A stretch of 64,000 bases of DNA from contig NZ_JAUYVM010000008.1 of assembly GCF_030689305.1 (NCBI RefSeq), positions 62,001-126,000 of the forward strand, in the 5' to 3' direction. Positions 8,808-19,230 of the stretch are shown one piece after another. Made by a program: the position numbers and the translations under genes. This DNA is from Vibrio penaeicida (GTDB lineage Bacteria > Pseudomonadota > Gammaproteobacteria > Enterobacterales > Vibrionaceae). The notes under the pieces are model-generated. The model ran no database searches, was not told the DNA's origin, and saw only the letters and a list, made by a program, of their open reading frames with translations. Positions within the stretch are counted from its first letter, which is position 1. Each line of letters begins with the position of its first letter.

Positions 8808-10115
8808 ATGAAATCTCTACAATCGCTGATTGAACAGCATAAACAAGGACAAACCACTGGCATTTACTCTGTGTGCTCAGCCCATCCTTTGGTGTTGGAA
8901 GCCGCTATTAAACAAGCAGCCGCTGACAATCAATTGGTTTTGATAGAAGCGACCTCCAATCAAGTTAACCAGTTTGGTGGCTACACGGGCATGACACCAT
9001 TGAGTTTTTCCGAACACGTTTATCAGCTAGCCGAAAAACACCGTTTCCCCGCCGAGCGTATCGTTTTAGGTGGTGATCACCTTGGTCCGAACTGTTGGCA
9101 ACATTTGCCAGCACGCCAAGCCATGGAATATTCCGCGCAAATGATTCATGACTACGTGAGCGCAGGGTTTAAAAAAATTCACCTTGATTGCTCCATGTCC
9201 TGTGCTGACGACAAATCACCATTGAGTGAAGCCATCATGGCAGAACGTGCCGCACAACTTTGTGTTGTCGCGGAAAGCGCATGGAATGAAGCAGGTGGAG
9301 AGCCACCACTGTACGTGATTGGCACCGAAGTGCCCACGCCCGGTGGCGCACTGGAGTCATTGGAAGAAGAAGGGCTTGAGCTTACAACACCTGAAGAAGC
9401 ACGAGCCACTCTAGATGCCCATCACCAAGCATTTTACGATGTAGGTCTTGAGCATGTTTGGTCACGCATCATTGGCTTAGTTGTCCAGCCGGGCGTGGAG
9501 TTTGATCACCATTCAATTCATCACTATCAAAGCAGCGCGGCTCAACCTTTGAGCAAGGTAGTGGAAGATCTGCCTCACCTTGTCTTTGAAGCACATTCGA
9601 CCGATTACCAAAACCCACAGGCATACCATGAACTGGTTGACGATCACTTTGCGATTCTCAAAGTCGGTCCCGCGTTAACTTTTGCATTGCGCGAAGCACT
9701 CTATGGGCTTGAGCGTGCTGAACAAGAATGGTTAGGGAGCCATGAAGCTTCTCACCTGCGTGACACAGTTGAGCAAATCATGCATGAGGAACCAGACTAC
9801 TGGCGTTCTCATTACTCGAGTAAAGGACATCAACAATTCCTTGATTGCAGCTACAGCTTAAGCGACCGAATTCGCTATTACTGGACACACCCTGATGTCC
9901 AAAAAGCGCAAGATGCATTATTTATCAACCTCAAGGGACGCCCATTACCTCTGACTTTACTCAGCCAGTATTTACCGAATCAGGCAAAAGCCATCCTACA
10001 AAATCAAATTCAAAACCTACCTGCTGACATTGTCATACACAAGATCATGGAAGTGACCAAGGTCTATTCCGCCGCTTGTTATTCCAATTCAGTGACGAGT
10101 AAGGAGACAATTTAA
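8808..10115 (+). CDS. agaZ: Tagatose-1,6-bisphosphate aldolase accessory subunit AgaZ/KbaZ/GatZ
   Basis: The 435-residue protein belongs to the GatZ/KbaZ family, whose members stabilise and activate the class II tagatose-bisphosphate aldolase KbaY/GatY. Family features are seen throughout: TGIYSVCSAHPLVLEAA at the start, EATSNQVNQFGGYTGM (about 46-61), LGGDHLGPN, HLDCSMSC and EVPTPGG. The length is normal (about 420-430). A good Shine-Dalgarno (TTAGGA) precedes the ATG. Its stop codon overlaps the next start (TAATG). The partner aldolase is the last gene of this operon. Confidence 0.92.
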   Translation: MKSLQSLIEQHKQGQTTGIYSVCSAHPLVLEAAIKQAAADNQLVLIEATSNQVNQFGGYTGMTPLSFSEHVYQLAEKHRFPAERIVLGGDHLGPNCWQHLPARQAMEYSAQMIHDYVSAGFKKIHLDCSMSCADDKSPLSEAIMAERAAQLCVVAESAWNEAGGEPPLYVIGTEVPTPGGALESLEEEGLELTTPEEARATLDAHHQAFYDVGLEHVWSRIIGLVVQPGVEFDHHSIHHYQSSAAQPLSKVVEDLPHLVFEAHSTDYQNPQAYHELVDDHFAILKVGPALTFALREALYGLERAEQEWLGSHEASHLRDTVEQIMHEEPDYWRSHYSSKGHQQFLDCSYSLSDRIRYYWTHPDVQKAQDALFINLKGRPLPLTLLSQYLPNQAKAILQNQIQNLPADIVIHKIMEVTKVYSAACYSNSVTSKETI

Positions 10116-11287
10116 TGACGACCTATTTAGGCTACGAACCCGCTTGGCTAGACCAACGAAATGGTATTCATACCGCCCAAGAGATTGAACACCAACCGCG
10201 TTTGTGGCGACGTTTGGCAAACGATTTAGAAAGCCAATCGAATTCAATTAACGCGTTTTTATCGCCTCTGTTATCGCGTTCAGATCTTCGCATCATTCTT
10301 ACAGGCGCAGGCACTTCGGCATTCATTGGTGACACTGCCATGCCTTTTGTTCAATCGAAGTTGGGCTATCAAGTGGAGTCTATTCCAACCACCGATTTGG
10401 TTTCAAACCCAGAGCAATACATTAACTCAGAGCGCCCCACTTTGCTGGTTTCCTACGCTCGCTCTGGTAATAGCCCCGAAAGTGTTGCAACCGTCAAACT
10501 GATTGATCAACTCGTTCCAGAACATTTTCATCTGATTCTGACGTGTAATGAAAGTGGCGCTCTTTCTCGTTACGCAGATACCGCAACCAACGCCTATTGC
10601 ATGATCATGCCTGAAGGCTCTAACGATAAAAGCTTTGCCATGACATCCAGTTTCAGCTGCATGCTGATGTCTACGCTGGTCTTATTAGGTGGTAGTGGTG
10701 CGGTTCAATCGCACACAAGCATCGCCACAATTGCTAGCTTATGCGAGAGTAAAATAGAGCAATGGCAATCAGCCATCAAATCTCTTTCTACTCTGCCGTA
10801 TGAGCGTCTAATTGTGCTTGGTAGCGGCGGGTTTTCAAGGCTGGCACGAGAAGCGTCGCTAAAATCGTTGGAGCTCAGCGCGGGTGCAGTCATGACGGCA
10901 TTCGACTCTTCTCTCGGGTTCCGTCACGGTCCTAAGTTCACGATTAACGATAAAGCGCTGGTTATTCAGTTTTTCTCCAGCACCAACTATACCCGCCAAT
11001 ACGATATTGACTTGTTCCACGAAATCCAACGCGACCAACAAGCCTTGAAGCACATAGCTCTCACTGAAAAAACGTTAGACAACGCAAATGTATTCGAGCT
11101 TGGGCAATTGGATGTGGATGAAGCATGGCTCTGCTTTCCTTACATCTTGTTCTGCCAAATATTGGCGTTTGAGAAATCACTTCAACTTGGGCTAGGACCC
11201 GACAATCCTTGTCCAACAGGCGAAGTTAACCGAGTAGTACAAGGAGTGACTATTCATCCATTTAGCAATGACATTAAAAGGAATTAA
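10115..11287 (+). CDS. agaS: AgaS, D-galactosamine-6-phosphate deaminase/isomerase (SIS domains)
   Basis: A 390-residue protein with tandem sugar-isomerase (SIS) domains. The first has ILTGAGTSAFIG (about 60-71) and LLVSYARSGNSPESV, and the second has IVLGSGGFSRLA and LGFRHGPKFTIN. AgaS converts galactosamine-6-phosphate to tagatose-6-phosphate and ammonia. The gene starts one base inside the agaZ stop codon behind AAGGAGAC, so the two are translationally coupled. Residues and length fit the AgaS family rather than glucosamine-6-phosphate synthase, which carries an extra amidotransferase domain. Confidence 0.92.
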   Translation: MTTYLGYEPAWLDQRNGIHTAQEIEHQPRLWRRLANDLESQSNSINAFLSPLLSRSDLRIILTGAGTSAFIGDTAMPFVQSKLGYQVESIPTTDLVSNPEQYINSERPTLLVSYARSGNSPESVATVKLIDQLVPEHFHLILTCNESGALSRYADTATNAYCMIMPEGSNDKSFAMTSSFSCMLMSTLVLLGGSGAVQSHTSIATIASLCESKIEQWQSAIKSLSTLPYERLIVLGSGGFSRLAREASLKSLELSAGAVMTAFDSSLGFRHGPKFTINDKALVIQFFSSTNYTRQYDIDLFHEIQRDQQALKHIALTEKTLDNANVFELGQLDVDEAWLCFPYILFCQILAFEKSLQLGLGPDNPCPTGEVNRVVQGVTIHPFSNDIKRN

Positions 11288-11289
11288 TC

Positions 11290-11766
11290 ATGCCAAATAT
11301 TGTTTTAAGTCGAATTGATGAACGCCTCGTCCACGGTCAAGTGGGCGTCCAATGGGTTGGCTTCGCAGATGCCAACATTGTGGTCGTCGTTAATGACGAA
11401 GTTGCCGAAGACACTATCCAGCAAAATCTGATGGAAATGGTGCTAGCAGACGGCATCGCCATTCGGTTCTGGACGGTGCAAAAGACGCTAGAAACCATTC
11501 ATAAAGCCGCTGACCGCCAACGTATTTTATTGGTTTGCCGCACTCCTAAAGACTTCCGCCAATTGGTGGAAGGCGGTGTCCCAATTACCAGTATCAATGT
11601 TGGCAACATGCACTTTGCGGAAGGGAAAAAACAAGTATCTAAAACGGTTTCGGTCGATGCCGAAGACGTCGAGGAGTTTCATAAACTCAACGCGCTTGGA
11701 GTGAGCTGCACTGTGCAAGGTGTTCCTACAGAAAGCGCAACGGATCTTTTTACGCTTATTCAGTAA
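11290..11766 (+). CDS. agaV: PTS enzyme IIB, mannose family (GalNAc-type)
   Basis: This 158-residue IIB protein of the mannose/sorbose PTS class begins with the family signature NIVLSRIDERLVHGQV. His15 is the phosphorylated residue that passes phosphate from IIA to the incoming sugar. It starts two bases after the agaS stop behind AAGGA. It is cytoplasmic and docks on the IIC/IID complex encoded downstream. The symbol agaV (GalNAc set) rather than agaB (galactosamine set) rests on the presence of agaA and one complete set; specificity cannot be told from sequence alone. Confidence 0.9.
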   Translation: MPNIVLSRIDERLVHGQVGVQWVGFADANIVVVVNDEVAEDTIQQNLMEMVLADGIAIRFWTVQKTLETIHKAADRQRILLVCRTPKDFRQLVEGGVPITSINVGNMHFAEGKKQVSKTVSVDAEDVEEFHKLNALGVSCTVQGVPTESATDLFTLIQ

Positions 11767-11797
11767 TAAGTATTTTAATAAATAAGGACAAACACTC

Positions 11798-12574
11798 ATG
11801 GAAATAGGACTCTTACAGGCGTTGATGCTCGGCATCCTTGCCTTCTTTGCTGGCCTTGATTTGTTCAATGGTCTCACCCACTTCCACCGGCCTGTTGTAC
11901 TCGGCCCGCTTGTTGGTTTGATTCTTGGCGATCTTCAAACCGGCATTTTGGTGGGCGGTACGCTCGAACTCATTTGGATGGGCTTAGCGCCACTCGCTGG
12001 TGCTCAACCGCCTAACGTAATCATCGGAACTATCGTGGGAACCGCGTTTGCCATATCCACCAGCGTTGAACCGAATGTTGCCGTTGGGGTCGCGGTGCCA
12101 TTTGCTGTCGCAGTTCAAATGGGGATTACCTTGCTCTTTTCCGCTATGTCGGCGGTGATGTCTAAGTGTGATGCCTTTGCTCGCGATGCCGATACGAAAG
12201 GCATTGAACGCGTGAACTATTTTGCACTTGCCGTGCTCGGAACCTTCTATTTTCTTTGTGCGTTCTTACCCATTTACCTTGGTGCAGAACACGCTGGCGC
12301 CGTCGTAAGCACCCTGCCGAAAGAACTGATTGATGGTCTTGGGGTTGCAGGTGGCATCATGCCCGCCATTGGCTTCGCTGTCTTAATGAAAATCATGATG
12401 AAAAACGCTTATATCCCGTACTTCATCCTCGGTTTTGTGGCTGCAGCATGGATAGAGCTGCCTATCCTCGCGATAGCGGCTGCGGCAACAGCTATGGCTA
12501 TTATCGACTTTATGCGCAAATCAGAACCCACCCCTGTTACAGCACCAACTGAGGACCTTGAAGATGGAATCTAA
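11798..12574 (+). CDS. agaW: PTS enzyme IIC, mannose family (GalNAc-type)
   Basis: The 258-residue integral membrane protein has about eight hydrophobic segments and the family feature LGDLQTGILVGGTLELIWMG (about 48-67). It forms the sugar channel of the transporter together with IID. An AAGGA ribosome site precedes the ATG. Its 3' end overlaps the IID start by 11 bases. Length agrees with AgaC/AgaW/ManY proteins (about 260). Confidence 0.9.
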   Translation: MEIGLLQALMLGILAFFAGLDLFNGLTHFHRPVVLGPLVGLILGDLQTGILVGGTLELIWMGLAPLAGAQPPNVIIGTIVGTAFAISTSVEPNVAVGVAVPFAVAVQMGITLLFSAMSAVMSKCDAFARDADTKGIERVNYFALAVLGTFYFLCAFLPIYLGAEHAGAVVSTLPKELIDGLGVAGGIMPAIGFAVLMKIMMKNAYIPYFILGFVAAAWIELPILAIAAAATAMAIIDFMRKSEPTPVTAPTEDLEDGI

Positions 12575-13448
12575 TGTGAGTAATGAAATTGACCTTCGCA
12601 CTCAAAACACCACTGTACAGCCGGCTCCTGGCGTGTCGCAAGATGAGTACGAAGATAAAGAGATCGGTGCTGAACTGACAAAAGCAGACATCAACAAAAT
12701 GGCGTGGCGCTCCCTTCTTCTGCAAGCGTCGTTCAACTTTGAACGTATGCAAGCAGCAGGTTGGTTATACGGTTTACTCCCAGCACTGAAAAAGACTCAT
12801 ACCAACAAAGCTGACCTTTCAAAAGCGATGCAAGGGCATATGGGTTTTTTCAATACTCACCCATTCTTAGTAACTTTTGTTATGGGCATTGTGCTGGCAA
12901 TGGAACGTTCCAAGCAGAATATCAACAGTATTCAAAGTACCAAGATTGCGGTTGGTGCGCCTATGGGAGGGATTGGTGATGCCATGTTCTGGCTAACGCT
13001 TCTGCCTATTTGCGGTGGTATCGGTGCCGACCTAGCCCTGCAAGGCTCCATTATGGGGGCAGTGTTCTTTATGGTTCTGTTCAACGTAGTCCACTTTGGC
13101 TTGCGATTCGGTCTGGCGCACTACGCGTATCGAATGGGGGTTGCCGCCATCCCAGTCATTAAAGCAAACACCAAAAAAGTCGGTCACGCCGCTTCCATAG
13201 TCGGGATGACCGTTATCGGTGCATTGGTCGCAACGTATGTCCGTTTATCGACTACCGCCGAAATCACCGCGGGTGATGCTGTGGTCAAACTGCAAGCCGA
13301 TGTTATCGACAAGCTCATGCCAGCGTTTCTACCGCTGCTGTACACATTAGCTATGTACGCCTTGGTAAAACGAGGATGGAGCCCTCTTAAACTGATTGGT
13401 ATCACGGTAACGCTTGGCGTAGTTGGTCGCTTTATGGGCTTTTTGTAA
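12564..13448 (+). CDS. agaE: PTS enzyme IID, mannose family (GalNAc-type)
   Basis: The 294-residue IID membrane protein starts at ATG 12564; a TTG two codons earlier is also possible. It opens with a polar tail of about 45 residues followed by the ManZ-like domain (WRSLLLQASFNFERMQAAGWLYGLLPAL, HMGFFNTHPF, GAPMGGIGDAMFW) and several C-terminal hydrophobic helices. With IIC it makes the membrane component specific to this PTS family. The overlap with agaW suggests coupled translation. IIA follows only after a 111-base gap carrying a hairpin. Confidence 0.9.
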   Translation: MESNVSNEIDLRTQNTTVQPAPGVSQDEYEDKEIGAELTKADINKMAWRSLLLQASFNFERMQAAGWLYGLLPALKKTHTNKADLSKAMQGHMGFFNTHPFLVTFVMGIVLAMERSKQNINSIQSTKIAVGAPMGGIGDAMFWLTLLPICGGIGADLALQGSIMGAVFFMVLFNVVHFGLRFGLAHYAYRMGVAAIPVIKANTKKVGHAASIVGMTVIGALVATYVRLSTTAEITAGDAVVKLQADVIDKLMPAFLPLLYTLAMYALVKRGWSPLKLIGITVTLGVVGRFMGFL

Positions 13449-13523
13449 ACACCGCTTTTTCACTGGTCGATGTTTTCAATAACTAATGTCCTTTATTTAC
13501 TAAGGTTTTCACGAAACAAAAGA

Positions 13524-13543
13524 GGGGCTGAATGATCAGCCCC
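13524..13543 (+). promoter_or_regulatory. Intercistronic stem-loop between IID and IIA genes
   Basis: A perfect 7-bp stem, GGGGCTG/CAGCCCC, with a 6-base loop ends seven bases before the AAGGA of the next gene and has no T-run. It probably acts as an RNA processing or stability element, or a weak attenuator, rather than a full terminator. Confidence 0.5.
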
Positions 13544-13559
13544 AAAGAAGGAATAACAT

Positions 13560-13989
13560 ATGATTGCTGTCATTTTGTCTGGTCACGGAGGGTTTGCTTC
13601 CGGTATTGCGCAAGCGATTTATCAAATCATCGGTGACCAACCACAATTTAAATCTATCGACTTTCCAGAAGAAGCCACCACACCTCAGCTAGAAGCTGAG
13701 ATGCGCAAAGCCATGAAAGATATAGACTCCGGTGACGGTGTCGTTTTTCTTACCGATCTTCTCGGCGGTACCCCGTTTCGTACAGCTTCGCTGATCAGCC
13801 AAGAGCGCAGTGACATAGAAGTGATCACAGGCACAAATTTACAGATGGTAGCGGAAATGCTGCTCGATCGCGACGAGCTAGAACTCACAGAATTTCGAGA
13901 CCAAGCTTTGGAATGCGCTCATCGTGGAATCACATCCCTCGCTGCAGAGATGACTCAAAAATCAGACCAACCGACAATGGCAGAAGAAG

Positions 13990-14000
<11 letters not shown>
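13560..14000 (+). CDS. agaF: PTS enzyme IIA, mannose family (GalNAc-type)
   Basis: A 146-residue cytoplasmic IIA protein. The N-terminal strand IAVILSGHGGFASG carries His9, the residue phosphorylated by HPr, and FLTDLLGGTPF (about 63-73) is the second family signature. It supplies phosphate to the IIB protein encoded upstream. A clean AAGGA lies before the start. The gene overlaps agaA by 11 bases. Placing IIA after IIB-IIC-IID matches the E. coli agaVWEF order. Confidence 0.92.
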
Positions 14001-16061
<2,061 letters not shown>

Positions 16062-16140
16062 TGAGACCTTTACCCTATCAACCAAGAGTTCAAGTAACCA
16101 TCAATTTTTATAACACCATCCCCCATTAGGTGTTTATTAA

Positions 16141-16170
16141 GGGGACCGAACCCTCGGTCCTCTATTTTTT
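16141..16170 (+). terminator. Terminator of the aga operon
   Basis: The stem GGACCGA/TCGGTCC has a loop of four bases and is followed by TCTATTTTTT. It lies 80 bases after the aldolase stop codon. Confidence 0.9.
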
Positions 16171-16380
16171 CAATGTGCCTCACACCCTCCCATTCTGAGA
16201 CAACACTACCATTTCCCCTACTAGAACGAAGAACAATACATAAATATCTGAGTTCATATTCTCAAAAGCATCATAGGTGCCTTGTTCTACTGTCACTTTA
16301 GTTTCATACCAGTGCAGTAACTCACTACTATGCTATGCGCACAAATCAAACTCCAAAAATTCACTATAGGAAACAAACAG
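16171..16380. other. Intergenic region before the lipoprotein phosphatase
   Basis: About 210 bases between the aga terminator and the phosphatase start (319 bases from the aldolase stop). It presumably holds the phosphatase promoter, and AGGAAA lies before the ATG. I see no repeats or small gene. Confidence 0.35.
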
Positions 16381-18048
16381 ATGCCTATTAGATACTGGCT
16401 CATGCTTGTCGCAGTGCTTGCCTTAACAGCGTGTAAAGACAACAAAGAAATGTTCTTCGAATATGGTTCAGAATGGCGCTATTCAGACAGCGGTATCGAA
16501 CCTTCACTAGATTGGAACCAGCCAAACTATGACGACGCCAACTGGAAGAAAGGCGAAGGCATCTTTTCTTATGGCTACGACCACCCAATTGATGGCAATA
16601 CTGCGCTTACCAACTACAAAACAATGAGCTTTCCTGAGGCGACACCGAGTGCCTACTATTTCCGAAAAACCATCAAGGTAAACAACCTTTTAATACTGAA
16701 AGATGTGTACCTAAAAATGCGTGTGGATGACGCTGCCGTTATTTGGGTAAATGGCGTTGAGATTGCACGATCTCCTCTATTAAAACGCAATCAAGCGCTC
16801 ACCAATACCACCTCTCCGATGAAGTATTCTAAATATGCTGAGGAAGCCGAAAACACCTTTGTGCTGCCTTCCAAAGCTTTCGTTAAAGGCGAGAATATCA
16901 TTGCTGTCGCGGTATATAATCAGGTCAACCATTCCACGAATGATGTCCAGTTCAATGCGTCGTTAAATAAAGAACTTAGCTACCAAGGGGAACCAGACGG
17001 TCCTTACGTTACCCAACTTTCCAATGGATCAATTCGCATTGAAGCAGTGAGCCAGTCGGGGTTAACTAGACGTACTTATGACCAAGTCCCGAGCAAAGGA
17101 ATTAAGGTTGACCTACCTGGAGAGTTGGGCAGTTTTAACGTGCAGCTTAAAGAAAGCGTGACACCACCGCCTTACCAATACGATAAACCCACTCAGTTTT
17201 TTGTGACTTCCGATTTCGAAGGCAACATAGACGCTCTCGTTTACATGCTGGTTCAGGCTGGAATCATGGACGAGGAATACAATTGGACATACGGCTCTGG
17301 GCACTTGTACCACTTAGGTGACCTGTTCGACCGAGGTGAGTACGTGACTGAAAGCTTGTGGCTGTTTTATCACCTTGAAAACCAAGCGCAGCTCGCTGGT
17401 GGCGACGTACATTTCATTTTGGGTAACCACGACCTAATGAACTTTTATGGCGATTTCCGCTATGTACACCCTCGCTATTTTGAAAATGCCAGTTTGATGG
17501 GTAAAACCTTTTTAGAACTTCACAACAAAGACACCGTGCTTGGTCAGTGGCTACGTTCGAAAAACATTATGGAAATCGCGGGTGACACGCTGTTTGTTCA
17601 CGCTGGGTTTAATAACGATGTTATCTCTGCCTTAAAAGACAACACGTTGCGATTAGAAGACATCAATGCCTACGGGCGTGAACACATGGATGCTGGCTAC
17701 ATCCGCTATGATGATCAAGGCGAGCTGATTAAAGGTGCGTATTACTTACCTTCACGGCTCTACTGGGATCGCGCCGTGCCACGAGAGCAGTTATCACAGG
17801 ACCAGCTAGAACAAGGGTTGACCGAATTTGGGGCGCAAGAAGTCATCATTGGGCATACCGTTTTTGAAAAGCCTTCTTATCTATACGATTACCATGTCAT
17901 TGCAGCAGATGTGGATCATCAAACCAATTACAGCGTAGCAGGAAGAGTTCAAGGCTTGGAATACATGAATGGAACCTACCACCATTTCATTGCGGATAAA
18001 GCGGCTGGTATTACGCGTAAGCCTGTGGAGCTTCTAGCACCACGCTAA
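16381..18048 (+). CDS. Lipoprotein serine/threonine-type phosphatase (Shewanella-like PPP) with N-terminal beta domain
   Basis: From ATG 16381 the 555-residue protein has a lipoprotein signal ending in the lipobox LTAC (Cys about residue 18). Residues of about 25-215 resemble a galactose-binding-like beta-sandwich (MRVDDAAVIWVNGVEIARSP). The C-terminal half is a PPP-type metallophosphatase: TSDFEGNIDAL, HLGDLFDRGEY, ILGNHDLMNF, FVHAGFNND and IIGHTVFEK. The layout GD-x-x-DRG plus GNHD is typical of Shewanella-like protein phosphatases. A membrane-anchored periplasmic or outer-membrane role is implied; the substrate is unknown. An upstream in-frame ATG at 16330 would spoil the signal peptide. 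Confidence 0.8.
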   Translation: MPIRYWLMLVAVLALTACKDNKEMFFEYGSEWRYSDSGIEPSLDWNQPNYDDANWKKGEGIFSYGYDHPIDGNTALTNYKTMSFPEATPSAYYFRKTIKVNNLLILKDVYLKMRVDDAAVIWVNGVEIARSPLLKRNQALTNTTSPMKYSKYAEEAENTFVLPSKAFVKGENIIAVAVYNQVNHSTNDVQFNASLNKELSYQGEPDGPYVTQLSNGSIRIEAVSQSGLTRRTYDQVPSKGIKVDLPGELGSFNVQLKESVTPPPYQYDKPTQFFVTSDFEGNIDALVYMLVQAGIMDEEYNWTYGSGHLYHLGDLFDRGEYVTESLWLFYHLENQAQLAGGDVHFILGNHDLMNFYGDFRYVHPRYFENASLMGKTFLELHNKDTVLGQWLRSKNIMEIAGDTLFVHAGFNNDVISALKDNTLRLEDINAYGREHMDAGYIRYDDQGELIKGAYYLPSRLYWDRAVPREQLSQDQLEQGLTEFGAQEVIIGHTVFEKPSYLYDYHVIAADVDHQTNYSVAGRVQGLEYMNGTYHHFIADKAAGITRKPVELLAPR

Positions 18049-18078
18049 CACTATTCTCTTACGCTAGTTTGCTTTAGG

Positions 18079-18121
18079 TAAGTACCTTTTAAACAAGCAC
18101 CTTTTCAGACAAGTACCTCTT
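18079..18121. repeat. Three imperfect copies of a CAAGTACCTTTT unit
   Basis: Units at 18079-18090, 18094-18105 and 18110-18121 share the core AAGYACCT and are spaced 15-16 bases apart. They lie between the convergent phosphatase and cobC genes. Function is unknown and the array may be a chance tandem expansion. Confidence 0.5.
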
Positions 18122-18129
18122 TAATTCTG

Positions 18130-18160
18130 CCCCCTCTCCATCTGAGGGGGTATCATTTTG
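18130..18160. terminator. Terminator between convergent phosphatase and cobC genes
   Basis: A perfect GC-rich stem, CCCCCTC (18130-18136) with GAGGGGG (18144-18150), is followed by TATCATTTT on the plus strand. It serves the phosphatase gene and, less clearly, the opposing gene. Confidence 0.7.
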
Positions 18161-18168
18161 AGGGAGTA

Positions 18169-19230
18169 TCATCTTGAGAGATTGCTCCAAATATCCCCGA
18201 GCGCATTTTCCAGCCTACGCCACTGTTTCTCACCGCGAGGCAGTCCAAAACGTAAAGCATCGCCTTCATCGCATAATCTAACTAGGATCCCTCTTTTCGC
18301 AAGCTGTATATGCCGCTTTTCTGCTTCTGCGCATTTCACTGTATGGAACAGTGTTTGTCCTTCAATCTCTTGGAAAAATGCGCTGAGTAATGTTCGCATT
18401 TTTTGGCCATCACTCATCAACTGCTCACGGTTGTTCTTTTGCCATTGCTGGTCAAGTAACGCTTGCTTCGCGACGTAACGAGTTGGTCCGGGAACGGTCC
18501 AAGGACCTACCCTAGACTGTACCTTTGCTAGCCAGTCGGTAGATGCAAACAAAAAACCCAGCCGCATTCCTGCCAACCCAAAAAATTTGCCAACGGAGCG
18601 AAAGACAAAAAGATTGCTTGGTATCCCCTGTGGGTAGAGCGTCAAGACAGACTGATCAGGCGTCATGTCCATAAACGCTTCATCCACCACCAAACAGCCG
18701 TGTTCGGGCAGAGTAGATAACCACGATTGAACAACGCTTGGCGCAAACTTGATCCCTTGCGGATTGTTTGGGTTAATCACGAGTAAAACGTCGCAATTGG
18801 CAATGGACTGCTCGTCTGGTTTACCATCGTAAAAGATCAGTTCTGCAAGCCCTTTAGCCACACATTGCTGCCACGCGTGCTGATGCTCCTTGTACCCCAC
18901 TTTTGGCAGTAAGACTCGAAGCGGTTTAGTGCTAAACGTCGGCAAAGTTGAAACTTGGGCCAACACGCGGTGCTCGCATAGTAGAGATGGCAACAACTGA
19001 ATGCCCGCTTGGCTGCCCGCGATAGGTAAAAGGTGTGGGGATTGATAATATTGCTGCGCGCCTTCAACCAACCCGTCTTCGTCCTCTGGTAAGCGGTTCC
19101 ACACGTTTGTCGGTATATCGCTTACAGGGTAAGTGTATGGGCTCACGCCAGTGGATAGGTCCAGCCATTCTTCAACAGGAATGCCAAAACGAGCAGAAAA
19201 TGCCAATAGTTTGCCGCCATGATGAATCAT
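18169..19230 (-). CDS. cobC: L-threonine-O-3-phosphate decarboxylase (cobalamin synthesis)
   Basis: A PLP-dependent class II aminotransferase-fold protein of 353 residues from ATG 19230. It begins MIHHGGKLLAFSARFG and has DLSTGVSPYTYP, VINPNNPQG (about 185), VVDEAFMD (the PLP-ring Asp) and FRSVGKFFGLAGMRLGF with the PLP lysine. It makes (R)-1-amino-2-propanol phosphate for the nucleotide loop of cobalamin (the gene is cobD in Salmonella, cobC in many genomes). The frame extends to 19332, but those codons lie inside cbiB and the 4-base ATGA overlap at 19227-19230 is the natural start. Third gene of the minus-strand cluster. Confidence 0.88.
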   Translation of the reverse strand: MIHHGGKLLAFSARFGIPVEEWLDLSTGVSPYTYPVSDIPTNVWNRLPEDEDGLVEGAQQYYQSPHLLPIAGSQAGIQLLPSLLCEHRVLAQVSTLPTFSTKPLRVLLPKVGYKEHQHAWQQCVAKGLAELIFYDGKPDEQSIANCDVLLVINPNNPQGIKFAPSVVQSWLSTLPEHGCLVVDEAFMDMTPDQSVLTLYPQGIPSNLFVFRSVGKFFGLAGMRLGFLFASTDWLAKVQSRVGPWTVPGPTRYVAKQALLDQQWQKNNREQLMSDGQKMRTLLSAFFQEIEGQTLFHTVKCAEAEKRHIQLAKRGILVRLCDEGDALRFGLPRGEKQWRRLENALGDIWSNLSR

